64,000 nt of DNA, from positions 124,001-188,000 of the forward strand of contig DASYQS010000024.1 in assembly GCA_036005185.1 (NCBI GenBank), given 5' to 3'. This document shows, one piece after another, positions 1-9,672 of the stretch. Every line of letters begins with the position of its first letter. Positions within the stretch are counted from its first letter, which is position 1. The notes under the pieces were generated by a model, which was not told the origin of the DNA, did not search any database, and saw only the letters and a list, made by a program, of their open reading frames with translations. A program made the translations under genes and the position numbers. The stretch is from VBAU01 sp036005185 (GTDB taxonomy: Bacteria > Bacteroidota > Bacteroidia > Chitinophagales > Chitinophagaceae).

Positions 1-2470
1 TCTCTCGCATTCTATATGGTTGCAACGTTGCGTTAGGAATATTGTCGGGATCAGATGGATTGATCGTACCGATGGGGTAACCATTGATACTGTTTGCAAT
101 ACCATAGTATAATTTGGTCTGATAGGGACTGGCCTCGCCGCTGGTGTTAGCCCAGGCAACGCGAAGTTTGCCATAGTCAAGCCATGACGTTTTTAAGAAT
201 TCAGAAAATATAAAACTCCCGCTTACTGATGGATAAAATAAATGATTATTATCTATCGGCAAAGTAGAGAACCAATCTTCGCGACCGGTTGTATTAATAA
301 ATAAAAAGTTTTTATAGGCAAACTCCGCAGAATAATAAATTGATTGAGTTTCTTGCCGGAAAAGATTATAGTCTGAGTTTTTATTCTTTGCATTATCCAA
401 CACATATAGAAAAGGTACACTGAACTGATCTCCTGTATTAATAATTTCCTCAAATCTGTTTTTTCTTACATTGCCCCCGACAGACAGATTGAGATTTATA
501 TCCTTAACAATATTCTTATCAACGCCGATTAAAAAATCAGCATTGATTTCGCTTCCTTTATTGGATTTCTCAGTCATATTGCCGGCAGGATAATAAGCAG
601 TCCCTGTAGGTGTAACACTAGTTACTCTGTCAGAATAATAGTCCTGCCCAAAACGACCTTGCAGAAATAACCAATTGGTAAAATTATAACGCAGGGAACC
701 CATCGCTATAATTCGGTTCCTCGAAAGGTCATTCACCCATCGGTTGGCAGCAAACCATGGGTTAGTAACGTATATGTTCTCAGAAAAATTAATTTCTGAA
801 CCATCGGCTTTATAACCCGGTCTCAGCACTTTTTCATCAAGTGTTGTAGGTAAAAATAGAATACCAAAATTTGAATTGCCTGGCGAGTCACTAAGGTTAG
901 GACGATTCTTACTTCTTTCGGTAATGTAATTAATGATTGCAGTGAGCAATAATCTTTTAGCCAACCTACTGTTCACATTAAGATTTGCCGAATTTCTTTT
1001 CAGATCCGAGCCTGGTACAACTGATTTGTTCATGAGGTTAGCGACTGACAGACGAAAATCAGCATTGTCATTTCCACCGCTAAAAGCCAAGCTATTAGTA
1101 GCCGTTGTACCTGTTTGATAAAAGTTCTTAATGTTATCCTTATATGCTACATACGGTCGTGTAACACCATCGAACTGTACTGCATTGCTACCATCTATTT
1201 TAGCGCCCCAGCTATTTGCACCTGATGCGTATGCATTTGTTTGGCTGGTAGGCTTAACGCCAAGCAGCCCTTGTCCATATACATACTGAAAGTCGGTATA
1301 ATCAATGATTTTATCCACCACAAAGTTCGAGTTTACTTCTACTCCAATCCCCTTTTTGTTTTTTCCGCTTTTAGTGGTAATCAAAATCACTCCATTTGAA
1401 GCACGTGATCCGTATAAAGCAGAGGCGGTTGAACCCTTAAGTATGGATATTTCTTCAATGTCATCGGGGTTTATATTGGATATACCATCGCCTAAGTCAG
1501 CCCCGCCCCACATACCCGCACTACCTCGGTTAGTATTGTCAATAGGTACACCATTGATAACGTATAGTGGCTGGCCACCTTTAAAACTATTTACTCCGCG
1601 TATTATAACATTGCTCGAAGAACCGGGCCCTCCATTTACACCGCTAACATTTACGCCGGCTATCTTACCAACCAAACCGTTGGCTACATTGATCTCACGC
1701 GCCTTGGTCAAACCTTCACCTTCGAGCTTAGAAACTGAATAGCCAAGTCGTTTTGCCTCCTTGCGAATACCTAAAGCAGTTACAACTACTTCAGTCATAT
1801 CCTGCCCGGAAAGAGATAAGGAAATATTCAAAGTTTTATCATTGCCAACGGTTACTTCCCTGGATGCATACCCTATATAAGAAATTATCAATACGTCGCC
1901 TTTATTAGCGTCAATAGAAAAATTCCCCTTGTTGTCTGTTGTTGTTCCCTTATTAGTTCCCTTAACAGTTACACTGACACCGACTAATGGAGTACCATCA
2001 GCGGCAATAATCCGCCCGGTTATAATCTCAAATGCAGACTCATCTGCAGGAACTGAACCTTCGTTAAAACTGATAACATTATAATCGTCTTTTTTTCTGT
2101 ATTTATCTTTAGCTTTTAGGATAACAAAAGTGTTACCTGAGATTTTTTTGTATTGTAGTCCCGTATTGTCAAGTACTTCAGACAGAATTTTTTCAACTGG
2201 TCCTTGTAAGTCAGTTATAGCATTAACTTGTACATAGGTCATGCTTTCTTCAGAAAAAAGAAAATACACGCCTTTTGTTTTGTTTAATTCTTTAAGGACA
2301 TCGAATAAGTTTGTTTGTTTGTTAGCATTTTTCTTCTGTTGATTTGAAATATCAACTGTTGCTTTGCATTCATAAGCATAGCCGTTTTGGGAATGACAGG
2401 TAATTGCTAATAAAAATTGGCCTCCAACCAAACAAACAAGCAGTCGAATAAAAAAGTAGATCTTTCTCAT
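1..2470 (-). CDS. SusC/RagA-family TonB-linked outer membrane receptor (3' end outside window)
   Basis: The gene reads leftward out of the window; about 823 codons from the ATG at 2468-2470 are visible with no stop. I translated this frame directly. A signal peptide is followed by an STN (secretin/TonB short N-terminal) domain at about residues 50-115, a carboxypeptidase-regulatory-like beta-sandwich at about 147-230 (GRIIAADGTPLVGVSVTVKG) and a TonB plug at about 235-365 (ending in PLYVINGVPIDN), then barrel strands. SusC proteins import oligosaccharides or peptides with a SusD lipoprotein, which would lie to the left. The STN domain marks it as a receptor that signals through FecR; the FecR gene ends 24 bp upstream and the two are probably co-transcribed. 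The family is certain; the substrate cannot be read. Confidence 0.95.
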   Translation of the reverse strand, partial: MRKIYFFIRLLVCLVGGQFLLAITCHSQNGYAYECKATVDISNQQKKNANKQTNLFDVLKELNKTKGVYFLFSEESMTYVQVNAITDLQGPVEKILSEVLDNTGLQYKKISGNTFVILKAKDKYRKKDDYNVISFNEGSVPADESAFEIITGRIIAADGTPLVGVSVTVKGTNKGTTTDNKGNFSIDANKGDVLIISYIGYASREVTVGNDKTLNISLSLSGQDMTEVVVTALGIRKEAKRLGYSVSKLEGEGLTKAREINVANGLVGKIAGVNVSGVNGGPGSSSNVIIRGVNSFKGGQPLYVINGVPIDNTNRGSAGMWGGADLGDGISNINPDDIEEISILKGSTASALYGSRASNGVILITTKSGKNKKGIGVEVNSNFVVDKIIDYTDFQYVYGQGLLGVKPTSQTNAYASGANSWGAKIDGSNAVQFDGVTRPYVAYKDNIKNFYQTGTTATNSLAFSGGNDNADFRLSVANLMNKSVVPGSDLKRNSANLNVNSRLAKRLLLTAIINYITERSKNRPNLSDSPGNSNFGILFLPTTLDEKVLRPGYKADGSEINFSENIYVTNPWFAANRWVNDLSRNRIIAMGSLRYNFTNWLFLQGRFGQDYYSDRVTSVTPTGTAYYPAGNMTEKSNKGSEINADFLIGVDKNIVKDINLNLSVGGNVRKNRFEEIINTGDQFSVPFLYVLDNAKNKNSDYNLFRQETQSIYYSAEFAYKNFLFINTTGREDWFSTLPIDNNHLFYPSVSGSFIFSEFLKTSWLDYGKLRVAWANTSGEASPYQTKLYYGIANSINGYPIGTINPSDPDNIPNATLQPYRMRE

Positions 2471-2494
2471 ATTGCAGCATTTAATAGTAAGTGT

Positions 2495-3493
2495 TTATGG
2501 CTTCGCGATAATAATCTCGCTATCGTTGCGTGTAATCTTATAATTTTTTGCAGCTTCCAATGATTTAAGCAAAACATCCAAGTTATCATTGGCCATGATG
2601 CCTGATAATGTTCCATTCCTTACTTCCATGTTGGCCAAGATTACTTTTATTCCATAATGTTCTGTAATGATTTTGGCTACCTCAGGCATTGTTGTGCCTT
2701 CAAATAAAAGTTGGTTATTTTTCCACGCTAGTATTGCTTCTTCGTTAGCAGTTTTCTTTCTTAAGCGGTTATCGTTTAATTCAACAAAATCCCCCGGCAA
2801 CATTTTAATTTCTCTTCCATCCTTTGTTTGCAAAGTCACGCTCCCTTCTGCAAGGAATACGCTGTTTTTGTCATAACGGGTAATAACGTTAAACTGGGTG
2901 CCCGTAACAATCACATCCATTTGATCAGCATGAACAATAAACCTTTCATGAGTTGAAGTCTTTTTAACATGAAAAAAGGCTTCACCATTCAGCCATACTT
3001 CTCTGTCGCCCTGTTTCCAATTGCTGCCCAATTTGATAGTGCTGTTTGCGTTTAACGTTACTTCGGAACTATCTGGCAAAATGTGCTTGCTCAATTGGCC
3101 ATATGCTGTCGCATAAGTTTTTTTATGCCCACTGGAAAAATTCCATATTGTTATCGTTGTGAATATGATGAAAACTGCTGCCGCAGCAGACAACCACCTG
3201 CGATTCTTTGACCTCTTTATAGATACAACAGGCGCTGTATTTTGCTGCTTCTTATTGATAGCTGCATTTAGTTGTTCCATTGCCAACTCAATGTGTGTAA
3301 CAGGCAACCCTTTTTCCTGCAAATGAAGTTGTGATATGAGTTTTACGGCTTCAGCAACCAATAATTGTTGTTCCGGATGAAGGGCTAACCATTGCTCCCA
3401 AGACTGTATTTTTTCATCAGACTCCTTGAAATACCACGATAGAAATGCCTCGTCCACCAGTATATCTTCCATGCTAAAAAAAAATTTCTCCAT
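2495..3493 (-). CDS. FecR-family anti-sigma factor
   Basis: A 332-aa inner-membrane signal transducer. It has an N-terminal cytoplasmic region (about residues 1-98), one transmembrane segment (WLSAAAAVFIIFTTITIWNF, about 99-118), a FecR beta domain (GQLSKHILPDSSEVTLNANS onward) and a C-terminal STN-like DUF4974 domain that ends in DSEIIIAKP. In this family the periplasmic part touches the STN domain of the cognate TonB receptor and the cytoplasmic part controls an ECF sigma factor. Both partners are adjacent: the receptor 24 bp downstream and the sigma gene divergent, 130 bp away. A second ATG at codon 8 (position 3472) fits homologue starts better, so the first seven residues are doubtful. 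Confidence 0.93.
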   Translation of the reverse strand: MEKFFFSMEDILVDEAFLSWYFKESDEKIQSWEQWLALHPEQQLLVAEAVKLISQLHLQEKGLPVTHIELAMEQLNAAINKKQQNTAPVVSIKRSKNRRWLSAAAAVFIIFTTITIWNFSSGHKKTYATAYGQLSKHILPDSSEVTLNANSTIKLGSNWKQGDREVWLNGEAFFHVKKTSTHERFIVHADQMDVIVTGTQFNVITRYDKNSVFLAEGSVTLQTKDGREIKMLPGDFVELNDNRLRKKTANEEAILAWKNNQLLFEGTTMPEVAKIITEHYGIKVILANMEVRNGTLSGIMANDNLDVLLKSLEAAKNYKITRNDSEIIIAKP

Positions 3494-3623
3494 ACAGAAC
3501 TTGATTGTTTAACAGTAAGTGTCAATTTCCTAAGTTTTGTAATCATGTTTTTGAAACTTTTTTTATTTCATTTATAGGTTTAGTTTTATCACGGCCTTAA
3601 AGAAGAGGATGAAGGCTTAGCGA

Positions 3624-4157
3624 TTGCAAACTGCTTTAACGGATATTGAACTATGGAACGCTTTTAAACAAGGCGACCGGATCGCCTTCACCAATTTGTT
3701 TAAGCGTTATTATCCTGTATTGATACAATATGGAAGCCGGTTTTGTGTAGAAACTGACTTGTTGGAGGATAGTGTGCAGGAATTATTTATTGAATTGTGG
3801 CAGACTAACTCACTCTCAGAAATTCAATCAGTAAAAGCTTATTTATTTAAATCGCTGAAATATAAAATTTTTAAATTAATGCGCAGGAAAAACCATGTGA
3901 CTGAACTGGTAGACGACATGGCATTTGAAATCAGTCATGAAAATTTTCTCATCAACCTACAGGATGACCGACAACAAATCTTTCGCATCATACAAGCGAT
4001 TAATCAATTACCCAACCGCCAAAAAGAAATTGTGTATTTAAAACTATACCATCAACTTAGCTATGAAGAACTGAGTGTGGTAATGCAGATCAATTATCAG
4101 GCAGCAAGAAATCTTTTTTACCAGGCAATAAAATCACTGCGAAAAGTTTTGTCATAA
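3624..4157 (+). CDS. ECF-type RNA polymerase sigma factor
   Basis: A 177-aa sigma-70 family protein with region 2 (about residues 25-95: F.RYYPVL, EDSVQELFIELW) and region 4 (about 120-175: LPNRQKEIVYLKLYHQLSYE followed by a helix-turn-helix). It is the expected partner of the FecR gene on the opposite strand and would activate the SusC locus when substrate is bound. The start is TTG: an in-frame TAG sits one codon upstream (3618-3620) and no ATG occurs before residue 90. The nearby ATG at 3609 opens only a three-codon frame. Confidence in the family is high and in the start moderate. Confidence 0.93.
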   Translation: MQTALTDIELWNAFKQGDRIAFTNLFKRYYPVLIQYGSRFCVETDLLEDSVQELFIELWQTNSLSEIQSVKAYLFKSLKYKIFKLMRRKNHVTELVDDMAFEISHENFLINLQDDRQQIFRIIQAINQLPNRQKEIVYLKLYHQLSYEELSVVMQINYQAARNLFYQAIKSLRKVLS

Positions 4158-4239
4158 ATGCTGTAACGACAGTAATAATAATACAGCTAACGCTTGTTTA
4201 CCTTACCATTTTTTATCTTTATCGCTTAAACAATCTTGA

Positions 4240-6168
4240 ATGCCCAAACCGATCGAATCATTTGACCTGGCCGATAGTTTTGAAAAAATACCCGTAAAAA
4301 TCTTTAAGAGCCTCAATGAGGGCTCTTTATTTGTAGCAAAAACAATTGCAGATCTCATAAAAGAAAGGCAAAACAAAAAAGAAAAATTGGTGCTTGGCCT
4401 CGCTACCGGCTCAACTCCGAAAACTTTGTATGCCGAACTAGTGCGCATGCATAAGGAAGAAGGATTGAGTTTTAAAAATGTGATCACCTTTAATCTCGAC
4501 GAATACTACCCTATTGATCATGATGCATTGCAGAGTTACAATTGTTATATGCAGCGGCATTTGTTTGAGCATATTGATATTGACCCAAAAAATATTCATA
4601 TTCCAAATGGTGAGCTTCCCAAAGAAACAGTGAAGGCTCATTGTGCGGAGTATGAAAAACAAATTGAAGAAGCAGGCGGTATCGATCTGCAAGTGCTGGG
4701 CATTGGCAATAACGGTCATATTGGTTTTAATGAGCCTGGCTCAAGCATTTATTCCAAAACAAGATTGATCACGCTGGAAAATTCTACACGCCTTGCTAAT
4801 TCGTATGAGTTTGCAAATATTTCCGAAGTGCCTCGAATGGCATTGACCATGGGCATCAGCACCATTTTAAAAGCGAAGCAGATCATTTTGCTTGCATGGG
4901 GGCCAGGAAAATCACCGGTTGTACAAAAAGCTGTTGAAGGCCATGTAACAGAACAAGTACCGGCAAGTTTGCTGCAGCAACATTCCGATTGCACATTTAT
5001 TGTTGATGAAGCAGCGGCGGCAGATTTAACAAGGAACAAATCTCCTTGGCTTACCGGTGATATTGAATGGACGCCTGCTATGATAAAAAAAGCTGTTGTG
5101 AACATGGCTTTAAAAGCAGACAAGCCTGTGCTTTCCCTTACAAACAATGATTATAATGAATATGGACTGGGGGATCTGCTCGTAGAAAAAGGGGATGCAT
5201 ATGAAATAAATTTGCAAGTTTATTACATGCTTCGCGATACCATTACCGGATGGCCGGGTGGCAAACCAAATGCGGTGATCCCCGCGCATCCTGAACGTTC
5301 AGAGCCTTATCCAAAAAAAGTTGTCATCTTCTCGCCTCATCCTGACGACGATATTATCAGCATGGGTGGAACCTTTCAACGTTTGCACGAGCAAGGACAC
5401 GACGTTCACGCAGCTTATCAAACCAGCGGCAATATTGCAGTAACTGATGAATTTGTTACACGGTTTTTAGATTTTGCAGTAGGCTTTGAAGAGATCGCCG
5501 GCATTGATACAAGCAAGTCGTCAAAAATTCTCGCCAATGCAAAAAAATATTTGTCTCAAAAAAAATCAAACCAAGTTGATACAGATGAAATCCGAGCTAT
5601 TAAAGGATTAATAAGACGGTGCGAGGCAAAAGCAACCTGCCGCTATGTGGGTATCAAAGATGAAAATATTCATTTCCTAAATCTTCCTTTTTATGAAACA
5701 GGCGCGATAGAAAAAAAACCAATGAGTAAGGAGGATGTAAATATTACTGTTGAACTCTTGCGAAAAATAAAACCTCATCAGGTCTTTGCCGCTGGCGATC
5801 TGGCTGATCCGCATGGCACGCATAAGGTTTGTTTGGATATAGTAATTGAATCATTAAAACAAATAAAAAAAGATGGTGACCCTTGGTTAAAAGATTGCTG
5901 GCTTTGGTTATACAAAGGTGCCTGGCAGGAATGGAACATTGAGGAAATAGAAATGGCAATTCCTATGAGCCCTGACCAGGTTTTGAAGAAACGTTATGGC
6001 ATTTTTATTCATCAATCACAAAAAGATATGGTGCCCTTTCAGGGAAGTGATAGCCGCGAGTTTTGGCAACGTGCAGAAGAAAGAAACGAACACACAGCTA
6101 ATTTTTATGCTCAATTGGGATTGACACATTATGCGGCTATGGAAGCCTTTGTGAGACGGCATTATTGA
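4240..6168 (+). CDS. nagB: Glucosamine-6-phosphate deaminase fused to a PIG-L/LmbE-type deacetylase
   Basis: A 642-aa two-domain protein. Residues about 15-265 are a glucosamine-6-phosphate deaminase/isomerase, shown by LGLATGSTPKTLY, FNLDEYYP (the general-base Asp region) and GIGNNGHIGFNEPGS (catalytic His and Glu). Residues about 360-620 are a PIG-L/LmbE N-deacetylase, with the zinc-binding PHPDDD motif at residues 366-371 and GDLADPHGTH near 525. Typical NagB has about 260 residues, so this is a true fusion. The pairing suggests that one polypeptide removes an N-acetyl group and then deaminates and isomerises the amino sugar to fructose-6-phosphate. That is inference; similar fusions occur in Bacteroidota. 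It lies 82 bp after the sigma gene and is probably transcribed independently. Confidence 0.93.
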   Translation: MPKPIESFDLADSFEKIPVKIFKSLNEGSLFVAKTIADLIKERQNKKEKLVLGLATGSTPKTLYAELVRMHKEEGLSFKNVITFNLDEYYPIDHDALQSYNCYMQRHLFEHIDIDPKNIHIPNGELPKETVKAHCAEYEKQIEEAGGIDLQVLGIGNNGHIGFNEPGSSIYSKTRLITLENSTRLANSYEFANISEVPRMALTMGISTILKAKQIILLAWGPGKSPVVQKAVEGHVTEQVPASLLQQHSDCTFIVDEAAAADLTRNKSPWLTGDIEWTPAMIKKAVVNMALKADKPVLSLTNNDYNEYGLGDLLVEKGDAYEINLQVYYMLRDTITGWPGGKPNAVIPAHPERSEPYPKKVVIFSPHPDDDIISMGGTFQRLHEQGHDVHAAYQTSGNIAVTDEFVTRFLDFAVGFEEIAGIDTSKSSKILANAKKYLSQKKSNQVDTDEIRAIKGLIRRCEAKATCRYVGIKDENIHFLNLPFYETGAIEKKPMSKEDVNITVELLRKIKPHQVFAAGDLADPHGTHKVCLDIVIESLKQIKKDGDPWLKDCWLWLYKGAWQEWNIEEIEMAIPMSPDQVLKKRYGIFIHQSQKDMVPFQGSDSREFWQRAEERNEHTANFYAQLGLTHYAAMEAFVRRHY

Positions 6169-6211
6169 TAAGAAAATGAGTAATGAATGATGAGTAATGA
6201 GTCGAAAAATT

Positions 6212-7525
6212 TTACAGTAGTTCGTTAATGACCAACACACCAATAAGCCCCACAACCGACACGATTGTTTCCATAACAGACCATGAACGAAACGTGCCTT
6301 TTAGCGATGTGCCAAAATATTCTTTGAATAACCAAAAACCGGTGTCGTTTACATGCGAACAAAAAAGACTTCCGGCGCCTATTGAAAGCACCATCAGGTT
6401 TGGATCAACATGTGTTTGAAGCGTTAGCGGATATATTACCCCCACAGCTGTTAACCCTGCAACAGTTGCCGATCCCAAGCACAATCTTAAAATAGCAGTT
6501 ACAATCCATGCTAACAATAGCGGTGGCAGTTTCCAGCCTTGCAAAGCTGTTGCTATTTCATTTCCTGCACCACTATCAATAAAAATTTGTTTTAGGATTC
6601 CTGCGCTTCCGATGATCAGTAAGATCATGGAAATATCTTTTACTGCCTCAGCATAAATATTCATTACTGTTGTTAGCGATCTGCCCATTCTTATTCCGAG
6701 AGTGTAAGTAGCAATAATAATGGTAAGCAACATTACAAGATTTGGCTCTCCAAAAAATGTTGCGATATCTTTTACAGTTTCATTATTCGTTAAAAATTTT
6801 GCTCCAATAGTAGTAAGCGCAATCAGAATTACAGGCAGCAATGATGAAATAAAACTGTTTGCAGTTCCAGGTAATTTATCTTCTGGTATTTCGTGCAAGG
6901 CAAATACTTTAGTAGGGTTTGATCTTATATTTTTCAAAGTTTGTGAGTAAAGAGGGCCTGCAATAATGATAGCAGGAATGGCAATGATGATCCCGTAAAA
7001 AAAAGTCATGGCCATATCAGCATGAAGCTGAGTAAGCAAGGCCATTGGCGAAGGATGTGGCGGCAAAAAACCATGCATCACTGAAAGCGATGAAAGCATT
7101 GGCAAGCCAACAAACACAAGCGGCAATTTAAAATTATACGCAACAGAAAAAATAATTGGTACCAACAAAACAAACCCTACATTATAAAACAAGGGAATAC
7201 CAACAATAAATCCCGTCAGCGTCATTGCCCAAACCATGTATTTATAACCAAAAACATTTCGCAATACTTGAGCAATTTTTTGCGCGGCTCCGCTTTCAGC
7301 AACCAGTTTCCCCAACATAGCACCCAGCACAATTACAATCACTAATGAACCAAGCGTGTCACCAATGCCCTTGTTCACCGATTGGGCAATCTTATTCATT
7401 GGAATACCCAGGAACAAAGCCGCTAAAATGGAAACCAACAAAAAAGCAAGAAAAGGATTCACCTTGCCCCAGGTAATTAAAAGGATTAGGCAGGCAATGC
7501 ATAGTGCGAGAATAAGTAAAGTCAT
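6212..7525 (-). CDS. GntP-family gluconate/sugar-acid:H+ symporter
   Basis: A 437-aa polytopic inner-membrane protein with about 12 hydrophobic segments. GntP signatures include the N-terminal WGKVNPFLAFLLVSILAALF, GAMLGKLVAESG and GFLPPHPSPMALLTQLHADM. GntP permeases import gluconate and related aldonates with protons. It lies downstream of a pentonate dehydratase on the same strand, 306 bp away, which points to a pentonate or other aldonate as substrate. Substrate choice within the family cannot be read from sequence. Confidence 0.93.
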   Translation of the reverse strand: MTLLILALCIACLILLITWGKVNPFLAFLLVSILAALFLGIPMNKIAQSVNKGIGDTLGSLVIVIVLGAMLGKLVAESGAAQKIAQVLRNVFGYKYMVWAMTLTGFIVGIPLFYNVGFVLLVPIIFSVAYNFKLPLVFVGLPMLSSLSVMHGFLPPHPSPMALLTQLHADMAMTFFYGIIIAIPAIIIAGPLYSQTLKNIRSNPTKVFALHEIPEDKLPGTANSFISSLLPVILIALTTIGAKFLTNNETVKDIATFFGEPNLVMLLTIIIATYTLGIRMGRSLTTVMNIYAEAVKDISMILLIIGSAGILKQIFIDSGAGNEIATALQGWKLPPLLLAWIVTAILRLCLGSATVAGLTAVGVIYPLTLQTHVDPNLMVLSIGAGSLFCSHVNDTGFWLFKEYFGTSLKGTFRSWSVMETIVSVVGLIGVLVINELL

Positions 7526-7831
7526 CGTTAGAGTTAAGTTCTTTCAGGTTTATTGAAATTCTTTATGATACCAACTTCAGTATTTCATGGCATCGCCTGT
7601 TGCGTCGCAAGCACTTCATCGTTCTGTTCGCTGCTCAGCAACCTCGTCTTGCACCCCCCTCTTTTCAAAGAGAAAAGGCGGTGCTTAGTACAAAGCCAAA
7701 CTTTTTGCTACCACATCATCATTGCGTTAAAGCTCAACAATGCATATAGCTGAAATGCTTAATTACAAATGTTGAAACTTTTTCTACAGTCCGGCATTCC
7801 CCCTTTGGAAAGGGATGAGAGGGCTAGGCTC
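7526..7831. repeat. Intergenic spacer with two palindromic repeats and a TTGCGTCGCA word
   Basis: No coding signal is visible in these 306 bp. The spacer holds TTGCGTCGCA at 7600-7609, a palindrome at about 7643-7677 (CCTCTTTTCAAAGAGAAAAGG core with GCACC/GGTGC outer arms), and a second palindrome at about 7797-7832 (CCCCCTTTGGAAAGGG followed by a purine-rich arm). The second is an inverted relative of the one at 45808-45840. These belong to the palindromic families found elsewhere in the window. Confidence 0.55.
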
Positions 7832-9547
7832 TTAATGCGAATCCCTCGTTACTTGATTCCCGGACTTACCAACCAAAAAATCAAGGTCAGCACCCTTATC
7901 GGCCTGCAACACATGGTTCACATATAAATTCACATAACCTCTATCAGACAATGTTTCTGGTTTTTTCCAAAGTTTTCTTCTTTTCGACAATTCTTCATCA
8001 GATACTTCTAAATGAATTCTCTTCTCATGAACATTCAGTTCTATTATATCTCCGTTTTGCACCAAAGCCAAATTTCCTCCGATTGCTGACTCAGGTGAAA
8101 CATGCAACACAACTGTACCGTATGCAGTCCCACTCATTCTGCCATCTGAGATCCTTACCATATCTGCTATGCCTTTATCCAAAAGTTTTTTTGGCAAAAG
8201 CATGTTTCCTACCTCAGGCATTCCCGGATAACCGACAGGCCCTACATTTTTTAAAACCATTACACAGCTTTCATCAATATCCAAATCGTGATCATCGATT
8301 CTTGCATGATAATCTTCGATGTCTTCAAAAACAACGGCCCTTCCGCGATGTTGCATTAATGCTGGGGTAGCTGCGGAAGGTTTAATGACAGCGCCATTTA
8401 ATGCAAGATTTCCTTTTAATACAACTATGCCTGCTTGTTTTATAATAGGATCATCGATGCCATAGATCACATCTCGATTATAACAATTGCATGCATCTTC
8501 AATATTTTCCTTATGAGTTTTGCCGGTTATTGTAAGTGCGTTCATGTGCAACAGGGACTTAAGCTCATTGATGATAACAGGCAATCCTCCTGCATAATAA
8601 AAATCTTCCATCAGGTATTTTCCTGAAGGCATAAGATTTAGCAATAGAGGAATATTGCTTCCGAGCATATCAAACTCTTCAAGATTTAATTCTACTCCAA
8701 TTCGTCCGGCGATGGCAGTAAGGTGAATAATAAAATTAGAAGACCCTCCTACTGCTGCATTTACCATAATGGCATTTTCGAAAGCCTCTCTCGTTAATAT
8801 TTTTGACATGCGCAGGTCTTCACGAACCATCTCCACAATTCTTCTTCCTGATAAATGAGCCAATACTTTTTTTCTTGAGTCCACAGCAGGAATAGCAGCC
8901 GCACCGGATAAACTCATTCCCAGAGACTCAACCATGCAAGCCATTGTTGAAGCGGTTCCCATCGTCATGCAATGACCAGGACTCCTCGACATGCAACTTT
9001 CTGCATACATGTAATCTTTATAAGAAATTTTTTCCGTTTTTAAATCCTCAGTCATTTTCCACACATCCGTTCCTGAACCAATGTCCCTGCCTTGGTATTT
9101 TCCATTGAGCATTGGTCCGCCAGGAACAACTATAGTGGGCAAATCAACACTTGCTGCTCCCATTAATGTAGATGGCGTGGTTTTATCACAACCGGTCAGC
9201 AGCACTACGCCATCAATAGGGTTTCCTCTGATTGATTCTTCGGCGTCCATGCTTGCAAGGTTGCGGAAAAGCATTGCGGTTGGTTTCAGCAATGTTTCTC
9301 CCAACGACATAATGGGAAACTCCAACGGAAAACCTCCTGCTTCATATACACCACGCTTCACACAATCAGCAATGCCTCTTAAATGAGCATTGCAAGGAGT
9401 AAGTTCAGACCATGTATTACAAATGCCAATTACTGGACGTCCGTCAAATAGATCTTCAGGAAAACCTTGGTTCTTCATCCAGCTTCTGTAGATAAAACCC
9501 ATTTTATCTTTTTTCCCAAACCAGTCAGCGCTGCGATATTTTGGCAT
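7832..9547 (-). CDS. IlvD/Edd-family pentonate (L-arabonate/D-xylonate type) dehydratase
   Basis: A 571-aa cytoplasmic iron-sulfur dehydratase. Cluster ligands lie in GICNTWSELTPCN, TGCDKTTPS and the region CMSRSPGHCMTMGTASTMAC; the active-site DGRMSGT lies near the C-terminus. The sequence resembles the sugar-acid branch (arabonate/xylonate dehydratases) more than the branched-chain amino acid branch, so it probably converts a pentonate to its 2-keto-3-deoxy form. I chose the ATG at 9547 (MPKYRSADWFGKKDKMGF), where family similarity begins; the open frame extends 22 codons further without conserved sequence. The GntP permease and the FAH-family gene nearby fit a Weimberg-like oxidative pentose route. 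Exact substrate unknown. Confidence 0.9.
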   Translation of the reverse strand: MPKYRSADWFGKKDKMGFIYRSWMKNQGFPEDLFDGRPVIGICNTWSELTPCNAHLRGIADCVKRGVYEAGGFPLEFPIMSLGETLLKPTAMLFRNLASMDAEESIRGNPIDGVVLLTGCDKTTPSTLMGAASVDLPTIVVPGGPMLNGKYQGRDIGSGTDVWKMTEDLKTEKISYKDYMYAESCMSRSPGHCMTMGTASTMACMVESLGMSLSGAAAIPAVDSRKKVLAHLSGRRIVEMVREDLRMSKILTREAFENAIMVNAAVGGSSNFIIHLTAIAGRIGVELNLEEFDMLGSNIPLLLNLMPSGKYLMEDFYYAGGLPVIINELKSLLHMNALTITGKTHKENIEDACNCYNRDVIYGIDDPIIKQAGIVVLKGNLALNGAVIKPSAATPALMQHRGRAVVFEDIEDYHARIDDHDLDIDESCVMVLKNVGPVGYPGMPEVGNMLLPKKLLDKGIADMVRISDGRMSGTAYGTVVLHVSPESAIGGNLALVQNGDIIELNVHEKRIHLEVSDEELSKRRKLWKKPETLSDRGYVNLYVNHVLQADKGADLDFLVGKSGNQVTRDSH

Positions 9548-9633
9548 AGCATCAATTTGATTAGTGAATATATGGAATAATGTGATTTTGATCCACTGTG
9601 TAATTAGATTCAACGCAAGGGGGGTTGTTGTTG

Positions 9634-9656
9634 ATTAGTTGATTTTGTCAACTAAT
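9634..9656. promoter_or_regulatory. Inverted-repeat operator, probable MarR binding site
   Basis: A perfect 9-bp inverted repeat, ATTAGTTGA-TTTTG-TCAACTAAT, lies between the pentonate dehydratase and the divergent MarR gene. It covers the -33 element and most of the spacer of the MarR promoter. Size and position fit a MarR dimer site, implying autorepression and possibly control of the divergent catabolic gene. Binding is inferred. Confidence 0.65.
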
Positions 9657-9668
9657 TTGTTATTTTTG
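9639..9668 (+). promoter_or_regulatory. Bacteroidota-type promoter of the MarR gene
   Basis: TTG (9639-9641), a 19-bp spacer, then TATTTTTG (9661-9668) match the Bacteroidota primary-sigma consensus (TTG / TAnnTTTG). The box ends 4 bp before the ATG at 9673, so transcription would begin at or very near the start codon and the mRNA could be leaderless. Confidence 0.6.
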
Positions 9669-9672
9669 CTCT

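Noticed and set aside
933..1742. Plus-strand ORFs of 61 and 145 codons inside the first 2.4 kb
   Set aside because: The minus strand here encodes the SusC receptor continuously; the plus-strand frames are shadows.
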